DNA of 64,000 nucleotides, from the NCBI RefSeq assembly GCF_913062585.1, contig NZ_CAJXWX010000003.1, positions 1 through 64,000 on the forward strand, read 5' to 3'. Below are positions 1 through 9,446 of this stretch, in pieces. Each line of letters begins with the position of its first letter. Position 1 is the stretch's first letter. This DNA comes from an uncultured Sphingomonas sp. (GTDB lineage: Bacteria > Pseudomonadota > Alphaproteobacteria > Sphingomonadales > Sphingomonadaceae). The notes under the pieces are model-generated. The model was not told the origin of the DNA and made no database searches. It was given only the letters and a program-made list of their open reading frames with translations. Both the position numbers and the translations under genes were made by a program.

Positions 1-1569
1 CCCCAGCCCCCCTTCCCCACCACGCCGCCCAAGCTGATCGTCGCGATCTCGGTGGACCAGTTCTCCGCCGACCTGTTCCAGCAATATCGCAACCACTTCA
101 CCGGCGGCATGGCGCGGCTGCTGACCGGCGCGGTCTTCCCCTCGGGCTATCAGAGCCATGCCGCGACCGAGACCTGTCCCGGCCACTCGACCATCCTGAC
201 CGGCTATCGCCCGGCGCATACCGGCATCATCGCCAACAACTGGGTCGACCAGTCGGTCGGGCGCGCGGACAAGATCGTCTATTGCTCGGAGGACGAAAGC
301 GTCGCGGGCATGACCCACGACAACTACACCGTGTCGGACAAGCATCTGAAGGTGCCGACGCTGGGCGAGCGGATGAAGACCGCCGATCCGCGCGTGCGCA
401 CCGTCTCGGTCGCGGGCAAGGACCGCGCCGCCGTGATGATGGGCGGCCACAAGATGGACGAGATCTGGTGGTGGGACGGCAAGACCTATGTCTCTTATGC
501 CGGACGCGCCGTGCCGCCGGTCGTGGAGCGCACGCGCAAGGCGGTCGCCGACTTGGTCGCCCGCCCGCAGGCGCCGCTGCCGCTGCCCGGTTTCTGCAAG
601 CCGCTCGACCGCCCGATCACCGTCGGCGACCAGACGCTGGGCACCGGCCGGTTCCAGCGCGCGGCGGGCGACCTGAAGGGGTTCCGCGTCTCGCCGGCCG
701 CCGATGCGGCGGTGCTGGCCATGGCGGCGGGCTTCGTCCAGGACATGAAGCTGGGCCAGGGGCCGCAGACCGATATCCTGTCGGTCGGGCTGTCGGCGAC
801 CGACTATATCGGCCATGCGCTGGGCACCCAGGGTGCCGAGATGTGCATCCAGATGGCCGAGCTCGACCGGTCGCTGGCGGATTTCTTCGACGTGCTGGAT
901 GCGACCGGCGTGGATTATGAGGTGATGCTGACCGCCGATCACGGCGCGCACGACATGACCGAGCGCCAGCAGGAGCGCGCCATGCCGATGGAAAGCCATG
1001 TCGCGCCCGAGGCGAAGACCAAGGCGATGGCCGCGACGATCGCCCAGGCGCTGGGCCTGCCCAACACGCCCCCCATCATGATGAGCGCCGAGGGCGACAT
1101 CTATATCAACGCCGCGCTGCCGCCCGCGACCCGCGCCAAGGTGCTGGCCGAGGCGAAACGGCGCTACGAGGCACTGCCGCAGGTGGCCGCCGCGCTGACC
1201 CGTGACGAGATCGCGGCGACGCCGTGGCCGACCACCCCGCCGGAAACCTGGACGCTGAAGGAAAAGGCGCGGTCTTCCTATGACCCGACGCGGTCGGGCG
1301 ATCTGCTGATCCTGTTGAAGCCGCGCGTGACCACGATCGAAGAGCCCGGTCCCGGCTATGTCGAGACGCATGGCTCGCCCTGGGACTATGACCGCCGCGT
1401 GCCGATCCTGTTCTGGCGCAAGGGCATGGCGGGGTTCGAGCAGCCTTTGTCGGTGGAGACGGTCGACGTCGCCCCGACCCTGGCCGCGACCATCGGGCTG
1501 CCCATGCCGGGGGTCGACGGGCGCTGTCTGGACCTCGATCCGGGTGCGGCGGATACGTGTAGGAAGTAA
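1..1569 (+). CDS. phoK: PhoK-type alkaline phosphatase, 5' end cut by window
   Basis: Phosphomonoesterase of the alkaline phosphatase superfamily, related to the secreted Sphingomonas PhoK and to PafA/NPP enzymes, releasing phosphate in the periplasm or outside the cell. The reading frame is open from base 1, so the start codon and signal peptide lie upstream; 522 residues are visible of roughly 550-560 expected. Visible metal and active-site motifs are a TCPGHST nucleophile block (Thr as nucleophile), GKDRAAVM with the phosphate-contacting Lys and Arg, LSATDYIGH, TADHGAHDM and a late ETHGS histidine. The best internal GTG (base 52) lies inside the conserved IVAISVDQ strand and is not the true start. 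It is followed by a palindromic repeat. The family call is firm; the exact substrate is inferred. Confidence 0.9.
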   Translation, partial: PQPPFPTTPPKLIVAISVDQFSADLFQQYRNHFTGGMARLLTGAVFPSGYQSHAATETCPGHSTILTGYRPAHTGIIANNWVDQSVGRADKIVYCSEDESVAGMTHDNYTVSDKHLKVPTLGERMKTADPRVRTVSVAGKDRAAVMMGGHKMDEIWWWDGKTYVSYAGRAVPPVVERTRKAVADLVARPQAPLPLPGFCKPLDRPITVGDQTLGTGRFQRAAGDLKGFRVSPAADAAVLAMAAGFVQDMKLGQGPQTDILSVGLSATDYIGHALGTQGAEMCIQMAELDRSLADFFDVLDATGVDYEVMLTADHGAHDMTERQQERAMPMESHVAPEAKTKAMAATIAQALGLPNTPPIMMSAEGDIYINAALPPATRAKVLAEAKRRYEALPQVAAALTRDEIAATPWPTTPPETWTLKEKARSSYDPTRSGDLLILLKPRVTTIEEPGPGYVETHGSPWDYDRRVPILFWRKGMAGFEQPLSVETVDVAPTLAATIGLPMPGVDGRCLDLDPGAADTCRK

Positions 1570-1573
1570 CCTC

Positions 1574-1694
1574 ATTCCTCCCCTGAAAGGGGAGGTGGCA
1601 GGCCACAGGCCTGACGGAGGGGTGTCCCCCTATCGAGAGCGGGACACCCCTCCACCATGCTGCGCATGGTTCCCCTCCCCTTACAGGGGAGGAA
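1574..1694. repeat. Palindromic intergenic repeat pair (CTCCCCT...AGGGGAG type)
   Basis: Left arm: an AGGGGAG hairpin, a GGCAGGCC/GGCCTG stem, then CGGAGGGGTGTCCC. Right arm: GGGACACCCCTCCACC, a short stem, then a CTCCCCTTACAGGGGAGGAA hairpin. The two arms are inverted around a short centre. Related units occur near 18504, 21834, 33761, 35919, 59010 and 63685. It fills the gap between two convergent genes. Confidence 0.8.
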
Positions 1695-1698
1695 GTTT

Positions 1699-2295
1699 TC
1701 AGGCGCGCTCCACCCGATACCGGATCGGCTTGAAGCTCCCCCCGTTCGACGCGGGCGCCGAGCACGCCGTCAGCCCGATCACCAGATCCATCTGCGCCAC
1801 GAAACGGATATGATCCCCCGGCCCGCTCAGCGGCGGCAGCACCTCCAGCTTGCCGGTCTGGCCATCGACCGGTACGTTCATGAAGCAGTTGAACGCCACC
1901 GGGATCCGGTCCGGTGTCACGCCATAGGGCGCCAGCGCTGCGGCCAGATTGCCGAAACATCCGCGATGGCGCGGCAGGTCGGGATAGAAATGGTCGAAGG
2001 TGTCGACCGAGCAGGGCGTCAGCAGGAAGTCGTGCATCCCGACCGTGTCCGCGACGATCTCCAGCATCGCCCGCGACCGGTTGGAATAGAGCTTGTGCCC
2101 CGTCGTCAGCCGGATCGTCTCGGCATAGTCGAGCGTGCGGCCCGACGAGATCACCTCGTCCAGATCGTCGGCGTTGAAGGCGAGCAGGTCCGCGACCTGC
2201 CGTCCGCGCGGGTCGATCACCGTAAGGGAGTCGCCCTTGGCCATGCGGAAGGCATCGCCGCTGCGCGGGGGGATTTCGACGGTCTGGTCGCTCAC
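1699..2295 (-). CDS. DUF1989 (urea carboxylase-associated) family protein
   Basis: A 198-residue protein of the DUF1989 family, whose characterised members (CgdA/CgdB, formerly urea carboxylase-associated proteins) are carboxyguanidine deiminase subunits. Visible family features are IPPRSGDAF near the N terminus, DPRGRQVADLLAF, an SNRSRAM block, TPCSVDTFDHFY and FNCFMNVPV. The GTG start at 2295 overlaps the stop of the upstream gene by four bases (GTGA), so the two are translationally coupled; the longer reading would begin inside that gene. No urea carboxylase or guanidine carboxylase is nearby, so the substrate is unknown. The coupling with a GntA-like N-hydroxylase suggests guanidino or related nitrogen chemistry, which is inference. 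Confidence 0.8.
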   Translation of the reverse strand: MSDQTVEIPPRSGDAFRMAKGDSLTVIDPRGRQVADLLAFNADDLDEVISSGRTLDYAETIRLTTGHKLYSNRSRAMLEIVADTVGMHDFLLTPCSVDTFDHFYPDLPRHRGCFGNLAAALAPYGVTPDRIPVAFNCFMNVPVDGQTGKLEVLPPLSGPGDHIRFVAQMDLVIGLTACSAPASNGGSFKPIRYRVERA

Positions 2296-3011
2296 GGCTT
2301 GGCCTCGCTCCCGCCACCGGCATAATGGAAGGGGCAGCGCCAACCCTCCTCCACCACCCGTCCGCTATATTGCCGCGCCTCGCTCATTTCCCCGTGCCGC
2401 GCCAGCATCGGGTTGCGCGATCCCGCCAGCGCCTCGTCACGCATCAGGATCTTTTCGCGCATCCCCTCATATTTGCCCTGGGCGCGCAGCGTCTCGAACT
2501 GGTCGTGCAGGTTGAAGATCATGGCGGGCCGGGGAAAGCGCCGTGCCGGACGACTGGCGCCCGGATGCAGCCCGACCACGAAGAACGCCTCGCCGCCGAA
2601 GGACAGCGAAAAATGCGGATCGTCGGGATTGGAACTGACCCGCATATCCCAGTCTTGCCCCAGCCAGACATCCTTGTCGGACAGGGACTGGATTCGCGCC
2701 CAGACGGCGCGCTCGAACGCCGCTTCATCCAGCCGCTCGGGCCCGGCGAACACCACCGCCAGGCTGCGGAACAGCTGCGGCTCGGCGCGGTAGCGTTCGG
2801 CGAAGCGCCGCAGCCGGTCATGGATACGCAGATCGTCCCAGGCGCTGGCGATGTCGCGGGCGCCCAGAATATCCAGCGTACCTCGCGCCATCGCCGCCTT
2901 TGCGCCGACGCACGGGAAATCCGCCGCCGCGATATGGTCGCGAAGCATTGCGGCCGATTTCGGCTCGCTGGGATCATGGGCGGGAAAGAGACTGCTGGTC
3001 ATATCGGACAT
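2292..3011 (-). CDS. GntA/YqcI/YcgG-family haem-dependent N-hydroxylase homologue
   Basis: A 239-residue cytoplasmic protein of the YqcI/YcgG family, which includes GntA, the haem-dependent N-hydroxylase of guanitoxin synthesis. Family blocks visible are FPCVGAKAAM near the N terminus, VVFAGPERLDEAAFE, WARIQSLSDKD, DPHFSLSFGGEAFFVVGLHP and FNLHDQFETLR. The ATG at 3011 is preferred; a TTG at 3068 would add 19 residues reading through an AT-rich inverted-repeat region. It overlaps the DUF1989 gene downstream, forming a two-gene unit. None of the other guanitoxin genes is present, so production of that toxin is not implied; only the enzyme class is supported. Confidence 0.75.
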   Translation of the reverse strand: MSDMTSSLFPAHDPSEPKSAAMLRDHIAAADFPCVGAKAAMARGTLDILGARDIASAWDDLRIHDRLRRFAERYRAEPQLFRSLAVVFAGPERLDEAAFERAVWARIQSLSDKDVWLGQDWDMRVSSNPDDPHFSLSFGGEAFFVVGLHPGASRPARRFPRPAMIFNLHDQFETLRAQGKYEGMREKILMRDEALAGSRNPMLARHGEMSEARQYSGRVVEEGWRCPFHYAGGGSEAKP

Positions 3012-3079
3012 GGGATGCCCCAACGTCACGCCACGACGGAGCGTTCCAGAAATATCTATCAATGACAATTAATTGGAGG

Positions 3080-3114
3080 CAATATCTTCCAATATTGACC
3101 AAGATCAATCTTGG
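3080..3114. promoter_or_regulatory. Two adjacent inverted repeats upstream of the hydroxylase gene
   Basis: CAATAT-N6-ATATTG (3080-3097) is followed directly by CCAAGAT-CA-ATCTTGG (3099-3114). The block lies between the end of the EAL gene and the start of the hydroxylase gene and is AT-rich against its surroundings. It may be an operator or promoter for the hydroxylase pair, or the 3' end signal of the EAL gene. There is no T-run, so a classical terminator is less likely. Confidence 0.4.
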
Positions 3115-3117
3115 CCT

Positions 3118-4311
3118 TTATCTGGATTGGCCCACCGATGGTCGATTCCGATCCTCCGCCCCGATCGCGTCGAGCGACAAAGGCTGGCTGATGCCGCTGC
3201 GTATCGGCGACGGCCGGGCATGATGATAACCCTGCTGCCAGACCGCCCCGCTGACAAAGGCCAGGTCGGCCATCGCCTGGGTCTCGACGCCTTCGATGAT
3301 GACCGTGCCGCCCAGTTCGCGGATGAGTTCGATCAGATGCGGCAGGCTCCGGCAGGGGTTTTGCGGGCGAGTCGCCCGTTGCAGGAACACGCCGTCGATC
3401 TTCACCAGCGCCGGGACCAGCCCCATAAGCTGCCGGATCGAGGTGAAGCCCGCCCCGAAATCGTCGAGCGCCAGCGTCGCGCCCGTCGCCCGCAGCGCAT
3501 GGGCAAAGGCAATGGCTTCCTCGATATGGACGATCGGCTCGGTCTCGGTGATCTCGACGACCAGGCGCCTCGCCAGATCGGGTCGCGTCGCCAGATCGGC
3601 CAGGATATTGCGCCACCAGCCCTGGCGATGCGTGGAGTTCGCGGAGATATTGACCGCCAGCGTCGCCTGCGGATGGGCGCGCAGTTCGTCCAGCACATGA
3701 CGGACCATCACCCAGTCGAAGGTCGACGCCGTGCCCGTACGCTCCAGGGCCGGGAAGATCACACCGGGCGACAAGGCCTCGCTCTGCTCGCCGAAGCGGA
3801 CCAGCCCCTCATGATAGAGAATCCGGGCCGGATCGCGATAATCGCAGACGGGTTGCCAATGGGGGATCATCCGCCCCTCGCCCGCGCAGCGAAAGGCATG
3901 AGCGACGATCTGCATATCGCTCTTGTAGATGGCGAACCACCGCTCGCCATGGTCCCGTTCGATATCGCGCGGACAGCGATAGCGCGGCGGCTCTTCCGTC
4001 GCCCACTTCATCACGGCGTGCAGCGCCGACCCCGCCAGCCCGGTAGTCAGTTCGATCGAAATCGGCTCGGCGGTCAGGCGATAGGACAGGTCGGCCAGCC
4101 GGTCCCAGTCCAGCGGCTCCTGAAACCGCAAATCGCCGGTGAGCCGAAAGCGTCCGGGCGTCTCGTCCTGCATGACGCCGACGCCCATATGGCGCAATCG
4201 GGTCCGGATATGGCCAACGACCTGATCGGCCACCACCGGCCCCCAACAGGCCTGGATCAGATCCAGGTTGCTGATCTCGATCTCATAACGCCCGTTCGGC
4301 ACCCTGCCCAA
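3118..4311 (-). CDS. EAL-domain cyclic-di-GMP phosphodiesterase
   Basis: A 397-residue protein with a degenerate N-terminal region (about 1-140) that may be a decayed GGDEF or sensory module, and a C-terminal EAL domain (about 145-385). The catalytic and metal residues appear intact: EGL at 168-170 in place of EAL, Asn221 (AVNIS), Glu253 (VVEITE), Asp283-Asp284 (LDDFG), Lys304 (VKIDG), Glu340 (IIEGVET) and Gln360 (QQGY). It is therefore likely an active phosphodiesterase hydrolysing c-di-GMP. No transmembrane segment is seen, so it should be cytosolic. The start is uncertain: TTG at 4311 or GTG at 4302. It stands alone between the metH operon and the hydroxylase pair, with no partner cyclase. 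Confidence 0.85.
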   Translation of the reverse strand: MGRVPNGRYEIEISNLDLIQACWGPVVADQVVGHIRTRLRHMGVGVMQDETPGRFRLTGDLRFQEPLDWDRLADLSYRLTAEPISIELTTGLAGSALHAVMKWATEEPPRYRCPRDIERDHGERWFAIYKSDMQIVAHAFRCAGEGRMIPHWQPVCDYRDPARILYHEGLVRFGEQSEALSPGVIFPALERTGTASTFDWVMVRHVLDELRAHPQATLAVNISANSTHRQGWWRNILADLATRPDLARRLVVEITETEPIVHIEEAIAFAHALRATGATLALDDFGAGFTSIRQLMGLVPALVKIDGVFLQRATRPQNPCRSLPHLIELIRELGGTVIIEGVETQAMADLAFVSGAVWQQGYHHARPSPIRSGISQPLSLDAIGAEDRNRPSVGQSR

Positions 4312-4406
4312 GCCCCCGTAGACGGCAGCCCACCACAGCCCTGCTATGCGGAGTTATGCCCGATACGGTAGCGAGGATTAGCTTGGATTAAGGACACTGC
4401 ATAGAC

Positions 4407-4443
4407 GAAAGGCCTTTCATTAACCATAAAATTTTTATTTTAT
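4407..4443 (-). terminator. AT-rich hairpin region downstream of metH
   Basis: After the metH stop on the minus strand come a perfect ATAAAAT-TTTT-ATTTTAT hairpin (4426-4443) and the 12-bp palindrome GAAAGGCCTTTC (4407-4418). The position and the A/T run fit transcription termination of the methionine operon, but the stems are AT-rich and weak. Confidence 0.35.
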
Positions 4444-4458
4444 AAGATGTTATCCACA

Positions 4459-7056
4459 TCAATCGAGATTGGGACGTAGCCAGCGGGTCGCCTGTGCGAC
4501 ATCGACGCCGCGTCGCGTGGCATAGTCCGCCACCTGATCCTCGCCGATCCGCGCGACGCCGAAATATTCGGCCTGGGCGTGCCCGAAGTAAAAGCCGCTG
4601 ACCGCCGCCGTCGGCAGCATCGCGAAGCTGTCGGTCAGCTCCAGCCCGACCGCCTGTTCGGCGCCCAGCAGGTCGAACAGCGTCCGCTTGATGCTGTGCT
4701 CCGGGCAGGCGGGATAGCCCGGCGCGGGGCGGATGCCGCGATATTGTTCGCGGATCAGCGCCTCGTTGGTCAGCTGCTCGCCCGCCGCATAGCCCCACAG
4801 GTCGGTGCGGACATGCGCGTGCAGCCGCTCGGCAAACGCCTCGGCCAGACGGTCGGCCAGCGCCTTCAGCAGGATGTCGTTATAATCGTCATGCCCTGCC
4901 CGGAAGCGTTCGATATGCGTGTCGATACCGTGGATGCCGACCGCGAAGCCACCCATCCAGTCGCCCGCCGGGTCGATGAAGTCGGCCAGGCACATATTGG
5001 CGCGGCCTTCGCGCTTGGCGATCTGCTGGCGCAGGAAAGGGATGCGGGTCTCCTCGCCATCCGCCGTCAGGATCACGTCGTCGCCGTCGCGACGGCACGG
5101 CCAGAGCGCTACGACACCGCGCGCGGTCAGCCACTTCTCGGCGATGATCGTGTCGAGCATGGCCTGCGCATCGGCATAGAGCCCACTGGCGCTCTCGCCG
5201 ACGACCTCATCGGTCAGGATGGCCGGGAAATTGCCCGCCAGTTCCCAGGCGCGAAAGAAGGGCGTCCAGTCGATATAGTCGCGCAGGTCGGACAGGTCCC
5301 AGTCCTGATAGACATGCACGCCCGGCTGCTTTGGCTCGCCCGCCTTCAGCGCCATGTCCGCGACGAAGCCGCGCGCACGGGCTTCCTCCAACGGCAGGAG
5401 CGCATTGGCACCCTTGCCCTCGCGCGCCTTGCGGACGGCTTCGTAATCGGCGGCGACCTGCGCGACATAAGGGTCGCGTTGCGTATCGGACACCAACGTC
5501 GTGGCGACGCCGACCGCGCGACTGGCGTCGAGGACATGGACCACCGGCCCCGAATAGGCGGGCGCAATACGCAGCGCGGTATGCACCTTCGACGTGGTCG
5601 CGCCACCGATCAGCAGCGGCATGGTCATCCCCGCCCGCTGCATCTCCTCGCCCACCGTCACCATCTCGTCGAGCGAGGGGGTAATGAGGCCAGACAGGCC
5701 GATCATGTCGGCATCATTCTCGACCGCCGAGGCGATGATCTTCGACCAGGGTACCATGACGCCCAGATCGACCACCTCGAAGCCGTTGCACTGGAGCACG
5801 ACGCCGACGATGTTCTTGCCGATATCGTGCACGTCGCCCTTCACGGTCGCGAGCACGATCTTGCCCTTGCCCTTGGCGCCCGGCTCCTTGGCCGCCTCGA
5901 TGAAGGGGAGGAGGTGCGCGACCGCCTTCTTCATGACGCGGGCCGACTTCACCACCTGCGGCAGGAACATCTTGCCCGATCCGAACAGGTCGCCGACGAC
6001 GTTCATGCCGTCCATCAGCGGGCCTTCGATCACCTCGATCGGGCGGGCAAAGGCCTGGCGGCATTCCTCGGTATCGTCGACGACATGCGCGTCGATGCCC
6101 TTGACCAGCGCATATTCCAGCCGCTTGGTGACGGGCAGGCTGCGCCATTCGGCGGCCTGCTTCTCGGCGACCGCATCGGTGCCGCGATAGCGCTCGGCCA
6201 GCGCCACCAGCCGCTCGCCTGCCTCGGGGTCACGGTTGAGGACGACATCCTCGCACGCCTGGCGAAGCTCGGGGTCGATCGTGTCATACACGTCGAGCTG
6301 GCCCGCATTGACGATCGCCATGTCCATGCCCGCCGGGATGGCGTGGTACAGGAACACCGAGTGCATCGCGCGGCGCACCGGCTCGTTGCCGCGGAAGCTG
6401 AACGACAGGTTCGACAGGCCGCCCGAGATATGGACGTGCGGACAGCGCGCCTTGATCTCGCGGCACGCCTCGATGAAGTCGACGCCGTAATTGTTATGCT
6501 CTTCGATGCCGGTGGCGACCGCGAAGACATTGGGGTCGAAGATGATGTCCTCAGGCGGAAAGCCGATCGACATCAGCAGGTCATAGGCACGCGCGCAGAT
6601 CTCGACCTTGCGGTCCTTGGTGTCGGCCTGCCCGACTTCGTCGAACGCCATGACGACCACCGCCGCGCCATACGCCATGCAGCGGCGGGCGTAATGAAGG
6701 AACGCCTCCTCGCCTTCCTTCATGCTGATCGAATTGACAATCGGCTTGCCCGACACGCACTTCAGGCCCGCCTCGATCACGCTCCATTTCGAGCTGTCGA
6801 TCATGATCGGCACGCGCGCGATGTCAGGCTCCGCGGCGATCAGCTTCAGGAAGGTGGTCATGGCGTATTCGGCGTCGAGCAGCCCTTCGTCCATGTTGAC
6901 GTCGACCACCTGCGCGCCATTCTCGACCTGGCTGCGCGCCACCTCCACCGCGCGGGCATAGTCGCCCGCCAGGATCATCTTCTTGAACGCCGCCGAGCCG
7001 GTGACGTTGGTCCGCTCGCCGACATTGACGAAATTGGTGGAAGTGTTGGTGGTCAT
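4459..7056 (-). CDS. metH: Cobalamin-dependent methionine synthase, folate/B12/AdoMet domains
   Basis: An 865-residue C-terminal half of MetH, encoded separately from the homocysteine-binding half. The N-terminal pterin-binding barrel (about 1-300, starting at [13 protein letters not shown]) is followed by the cap and B12-binding domains, with the lower-ligand motif [12 protein letters not shown] near residue 410, [13 protein letters not shown] and [11 protein letters not shown]. The AdoMet reactivation domain (about 560-865) carries [11 protein letters not shown]. The enzyme moves the methyl group of methyltetrahydrofolate through cobalamin to homocysteine. It is the last gene of the ArsR-MT/metF/metH operon, separated from the first metH gene by a repeat pair. 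Splitting MetH into two polypeptides is a known arrangement in this group. Confidence 0.96.
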   Translation of the reverse strand: MTTNTSTNFVNVGERTNVTGSAAFKKMILAGDYARAVEVARSQVENGAQVVDVNMDEGLLDAEYAMTTFLKLIAAEPDIARVPIMIDSSKWSVIEAGLKCVSGKPIVNSISMKEGEEAFLHYARRCMAYGAAVVVMAFDEVGQADTKDRKVEICARAYDLLMSIGFPPEDIIFDPNVFAVATGIEEHNNYGVDFIEACREIKARCPHVHISGGLSNLSFSFRGNEPVRRAMHSVFLYHAIPAGMDMAIVNAGQLDVYDTIDPELRQACEDVVLNRDPEAGERLVALAERYRGTDAVAEKQAAEWRSLPVTKRLEYALVKGIDAHVVDDTEECRQAFARPIEVIEGPLMDGMNVVGDLFGSGKMFLPQVVKSARVMKKAVAHLLPFIEAAKEPGAKGKGKIVLATVKGDVHDIGKNIVGVVLQCNGFEVVDLGVMVPWSKIIASAVENDADMIGLSGLITPSLDEMVTVGEEMQRAGMTMPLLIGGATTSKVHTALRIAPAYSGPVVHVLDASRAVGVATTLVSDTQRDPYVAQVAADYEAVRKAREGKGANALLPLEEARARGFVADMALKAGEPKQPGVHVYQDWDLSDLRDYIDWTPFFRAWELAGNFPAILTDEVVGESASGLYADAQAMLDTIIAEKWLTARGVVALWPCRRDGDDVILTADGEETRIPFLRQQIAKREGRANMCLADFIDPAGDWMGGFAVGIHGIDTHIERFRAGHDDYNDILLKALADRLAEAFAERLHAHVRTDLWGYAAGEQLTNEALIREQYRGIRPAPGYPACPEHSIKRTLFDLLGAEQAVGLELTDSFAMLPTAAVSGFYFGHAQAEYFGVARIGEDQVADYATRRGVDVAQATRWLRPNLD

Positions 7057-7070
7057 TGGTTCTTCTTCTT

Positions 7071-7183
7071 AGCCCTCTCCCCTCCGGGGAGAGGGTTGGG
7101 AGAGGGGCTGTGTCTCACCGAGAGGCCGGTCTCTACGAGACCCCGTCCCCTCACCCAACCCTCTCCCCGGAGGGGAGAGGGCT
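7071..7183. repeat. Inverted repeat pair inside the metH operon
   Basis: Two arms of about 37 nt, each with a CTCCCC..GGGGAG hairpin (CCCTCTCCCCTCCGGGGAGA and its reverse complement), face each other around a short centre and fill the gap between the two metH genes. The whole can fold into one long hairpin in the mRNA. It is related in style to the units near 28886 and 39624. Confidence 0.75.
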
Positions 7184-7189
7184 AGACGG

Positions 7190-8236
7190 TCAGGCCGCCA
7201 TGGTGAACGGCTCCAGCCCGGCGAGGCGGGTGACGACCGGCGGGGTCGGGATGGTGCGCGGCGCCATGCCCTTCACCTTGTCGGCGATCGCCTTGATATG
7301 CGCAGGGGTCGAGCCGCAGCAGCCGCCCAGCACATTGACCTGCCCCTCGACCGCCCATTCGCCGACCAGACCGGCGGTGGTGACGGGCGCTTCGTCATAG
7401 GCGCCCAGTTCGTTGGGCAGCCCGGCATTGGGATAGATCATGATGAGCGTGTCGCAAATCTCCGACAGCGTCTTCACATGCGGGCGAAGCTGTTCCGCGC
7501 CGAACGAGCAGTTCAGCCCGATGGTCAGCGGCCTGGCATGGCGCACCGCGTGCCAGAAGGCCTCGACCGTATGGCCCGACAGGTTGCGGCCCGACAGGTC
7601 GGTGAGCGTCATCGACAGCATGATCGGGATCTCGCGGCCCAGCGCCTCGCCCGCCTCGATCGTCGCCATGATCCCGGCCTTGGCGTTCAGCGTGTCGAAC
7701 ACCGTCTCGATCAGGATGAAGTCGGCCCCGCCCTCGACCAGCGCGTCGATCTGCTCGCGGTACACGTCCTTGAGGTAATCGAAGTCGATCTCGCGATACC
7801 CCGGATCGTTGACGTCCGGGCTGAGCGACAGCGTCTTGTTGGTCGGCCCGATCGCGCCCGCGACGAAGCGGGGGCGGCCGTCCTTCGCGGCGAATTCGTC
7901 GGCGATGCGACGGGCCAGCTTCGCGCTCTCGACATTGATTTCGCGCACCAGATGTTCAGCGCCGTAATCGGCCTGGCTGATCCGGTTGGCGGAGAAGGTG
8001 TTGGTCTCGGCGATGTCCGCCCCCGCCTCGAAATAGGCGCGGTGGATGGCCTCGGGCACCTCGGGCTTGGTCAGCGCCAGGATGTCGTTATTGCCCTTCT
8101 GGTCATGGGTCAGGCCCAGCGTCCCCGCATAGGCCGCCTCGTCCAGCTTCCAGTTCTGGATTTCCGTGCCGAATGCGCCGTCGGTGATCAGGATGCGCTT
8201 GGTGGCTTCGGCCAGGAAGGTGTCGCGGGTCGTCAT
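7190..8236 (-). CDS. metH: Methionine synthase homocysteine-binding subunit
   Basis: A 348-residue homocysteine S-methyltransferase domain forming the N-terminal module of MetH. It begins with the family signature ILITDGAFGTEIQ and contains the three zinc-ligand cysteines in GLNCSFG (near residue 250) and GGCCGSTPAHI (near 315). It binds and activates homocysteine and works with the downstream 865-residue subunit. The ATG at 8236 is well placed. It lies between metF and the larger metH gene, with repeat units on both sides. Confidence 0.95.
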   Translation of the reverse strand: MTTRDTFLAEATKRILITDGAFGTEIQNWKLDEAAYAGTLGLTHDQKGNNDILALTKPEVPEAIHRAYFEAGADIAETNTFSANRISQADYGAEHLVREINVESAKLARRIADEFAAKDGRPRFVAGAIGPTNKTLSLSPDVNDPGYREIDFDYLKDVYREQIDALVEGGADFILIETVFDTLNAKAGIMATIEAGEALGREIPIMLSMTLTDLSGRNLSGHTVEAFWHAVRHARPLTIGLNCSFGAEQLRPHVKTLSEICDTLIMIYPNAGLPNELGAYDEAPVTTAGLVGEWAVEGQVNVLGGCCGSTPAHIKAIADKVKGMAPRTIPTPPVVTRLAGLEPFTMAA

Positions 8237-8304
8237 CGGTACTGCTCCTGCTCTGGCGAGCGGTTGTTCGTCTGGGTGGTTAGCCTTGAGCGATTAGCTC
8301 GTGG

Positions 8305-8500
8305 CCTGCCCTCCCCCATCCCCTCCCGCTTGCGGGAGGGGCGTGCTTGGGTCGTAGGTTATGTGCTGTCGCCGCCCCGACCCTCGATTTCATCACTCCC
8401 CTCCTGCAAGCGGGAGGGGCCGGGGGAGGGAAAGCCACAGGCGACACGGTCTGTGGAACCGCCCCTCCCCCAACCCCCTCCCGCCTGCGGGAGGGGGCTA
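8305..8500. repeat. Cluster of CTCCCGC..GCGGGAG hairpins
   Basis: Three short hairpins of the form CTCCCGC-TT-GCGGGAG (near 8322, 8401 and 8478), each next to C- or G-rich flanks such as CCCCTCCCCCAACCCC. They fill the metF-metH spacer and would be transcribed with the operon. Similar hairpins recur near 28888. Confidence 0.7.
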
Positions 8501-8504
8501 ATCG

Positions 8505-9446
8505 TCACGCCGCCGCGACCGCCTCGGCCTTCTTCCCCCGCACGCCCAGCAAATGGCTGATCGCATAGGCCAGCTCGGCGCGGTTGAGGGTGTAGAAGTG
8601 GAAACCCTTCACCCCGCCCGCATACAGACGACGGCACATCTCGGCGGCGATGGTCGCGGCGACCAGCTGGCGCGCGGCGGGGTGATCGTCCAGCCCCTCG
8701 AACAGCCGGTCCATCCAGTCGGGGATGGCGGCGCCGCACATGGCGGCGAACTTGCGGGTCTGCGCCACGTTCGACACCGGCAGGATGCCCGGCAGGATCT
8801 CGGCGGTGATCCCCGCCGCCGCCGCCGCGTCGCGGAAGCGGAAATAGGCGTCCGGCGAGAAGAAGAACTGGGTGATCGCCCGCGTCGCGCCCGCGTCGAT
8901 CTTGCGCTTCAAATTGTCGAGGTCGGCCGCCTGGTCGGCCGATTCCGGATGGCATTCGGGATAGGCGGCGACCGAAATCTCGAACGGGTGCAGCTTCTTG
9001 AGCCCCGCGACCAGATCGGCGGCATTCTCGTACCCGCCCGGATGGCTGACGAAGCGCGCGCCCTCGGCAGGAGGATCGCCGCGCAGCGCCACGATATGCC
9101 GGACGCCCGCCGCCCAATATTCGTTCGCGACCTGGTCGATCTCCTCGCGGGTCGCCTCGACACAGGTCAGGTGCGCCGCCGCCGCCAGCGTCGTCTCGCG
9201 CTGGATGCGCGCGACGGTCGCATGGGTGCGCTCACGGGTCGTGCCGCCCGCGCCATAGGTGACGGAGACGAAGCGCGGGTCGAGCGGCTCCAGCGTGCGG
9301 ATCGCATCCCAGAGCTGTGCGTCCATCTTCTCCGTCTTGGGCGGGAAGAACTCGAAACTGACCGCAATGTCGCCGCCGACATCGGCGAACAGCGGTTCGT
9401 CATGCGCCAGCGCCGCCTCGGCCTGGGTCAGAATCGTGTTCGTCAT
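8505..9446 (-). CDS. metF: Methylenetetrahydrofolate reductase
   Basis: A 313-residue flavoprotein that reduces 5,10-methylene-THF to 5-methyl-THF, the methyl donor for the MetH pair downstream. Family landmarks are SFEFFPPKTEKM near residue 30, FVSVTYGAGGTTRERTH, HLTCVEATREEID, ALRGDPP and AITQFFFSPDAYFRF. The ATG overlaps the stop of the upstream regulator/methyltransferase gene by four bases (ATGA), showing operon coupling. Confidence 0.95.
   Translation of the reverse strand: MTNTILTQAEAALAHDEPLFADVGGDIAVSFEFFPPKTEKMDAQLWDAIRTLEPLDPRFVSVTYGAGGTTRERTHATVARIQRETTLAAAAHLTCVEATREEIDQVANEYWAAGVRHIVALRGDPPAEGARFVSHPGGYENAADLVAGLKKLHPFEISVAAYPECHPESADQAADLDNLKRKIDAGATRAITQFFFSPDAYFRFRDAAAAAGITAEILPGILPVSNVAQTRKFAAMCGAAIPDWMDRLFEGLDDHPAARQLVAATIAAEMCRRLYAGGVKGFHFYTLNRAELAYAISHLLGVRGKKAEAVAAA

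Noticed and set aside
1699..3011. Guanitoxin biosynthesis locus
   Set aside because: Only a GntA-family homologue is present; none of the other biosynthetic genes is seen, so toxin production is not supported.
7071..7183. Riboswitch upstream of metH
   Set aside because: The structure is one long GC-rich inverted repeat of a family found throughout the window and does not resemble SAM or cobalamin riboswitch cores; it lies inside the operon rather than at its head.
4579..7185. 868-codon open frame on the plus strand
   Set aside because: It lies antisense to metH, is rich in Arg, His and Asp as is usual for reverse frames of GC-rich genes, and has no recognisable domain.
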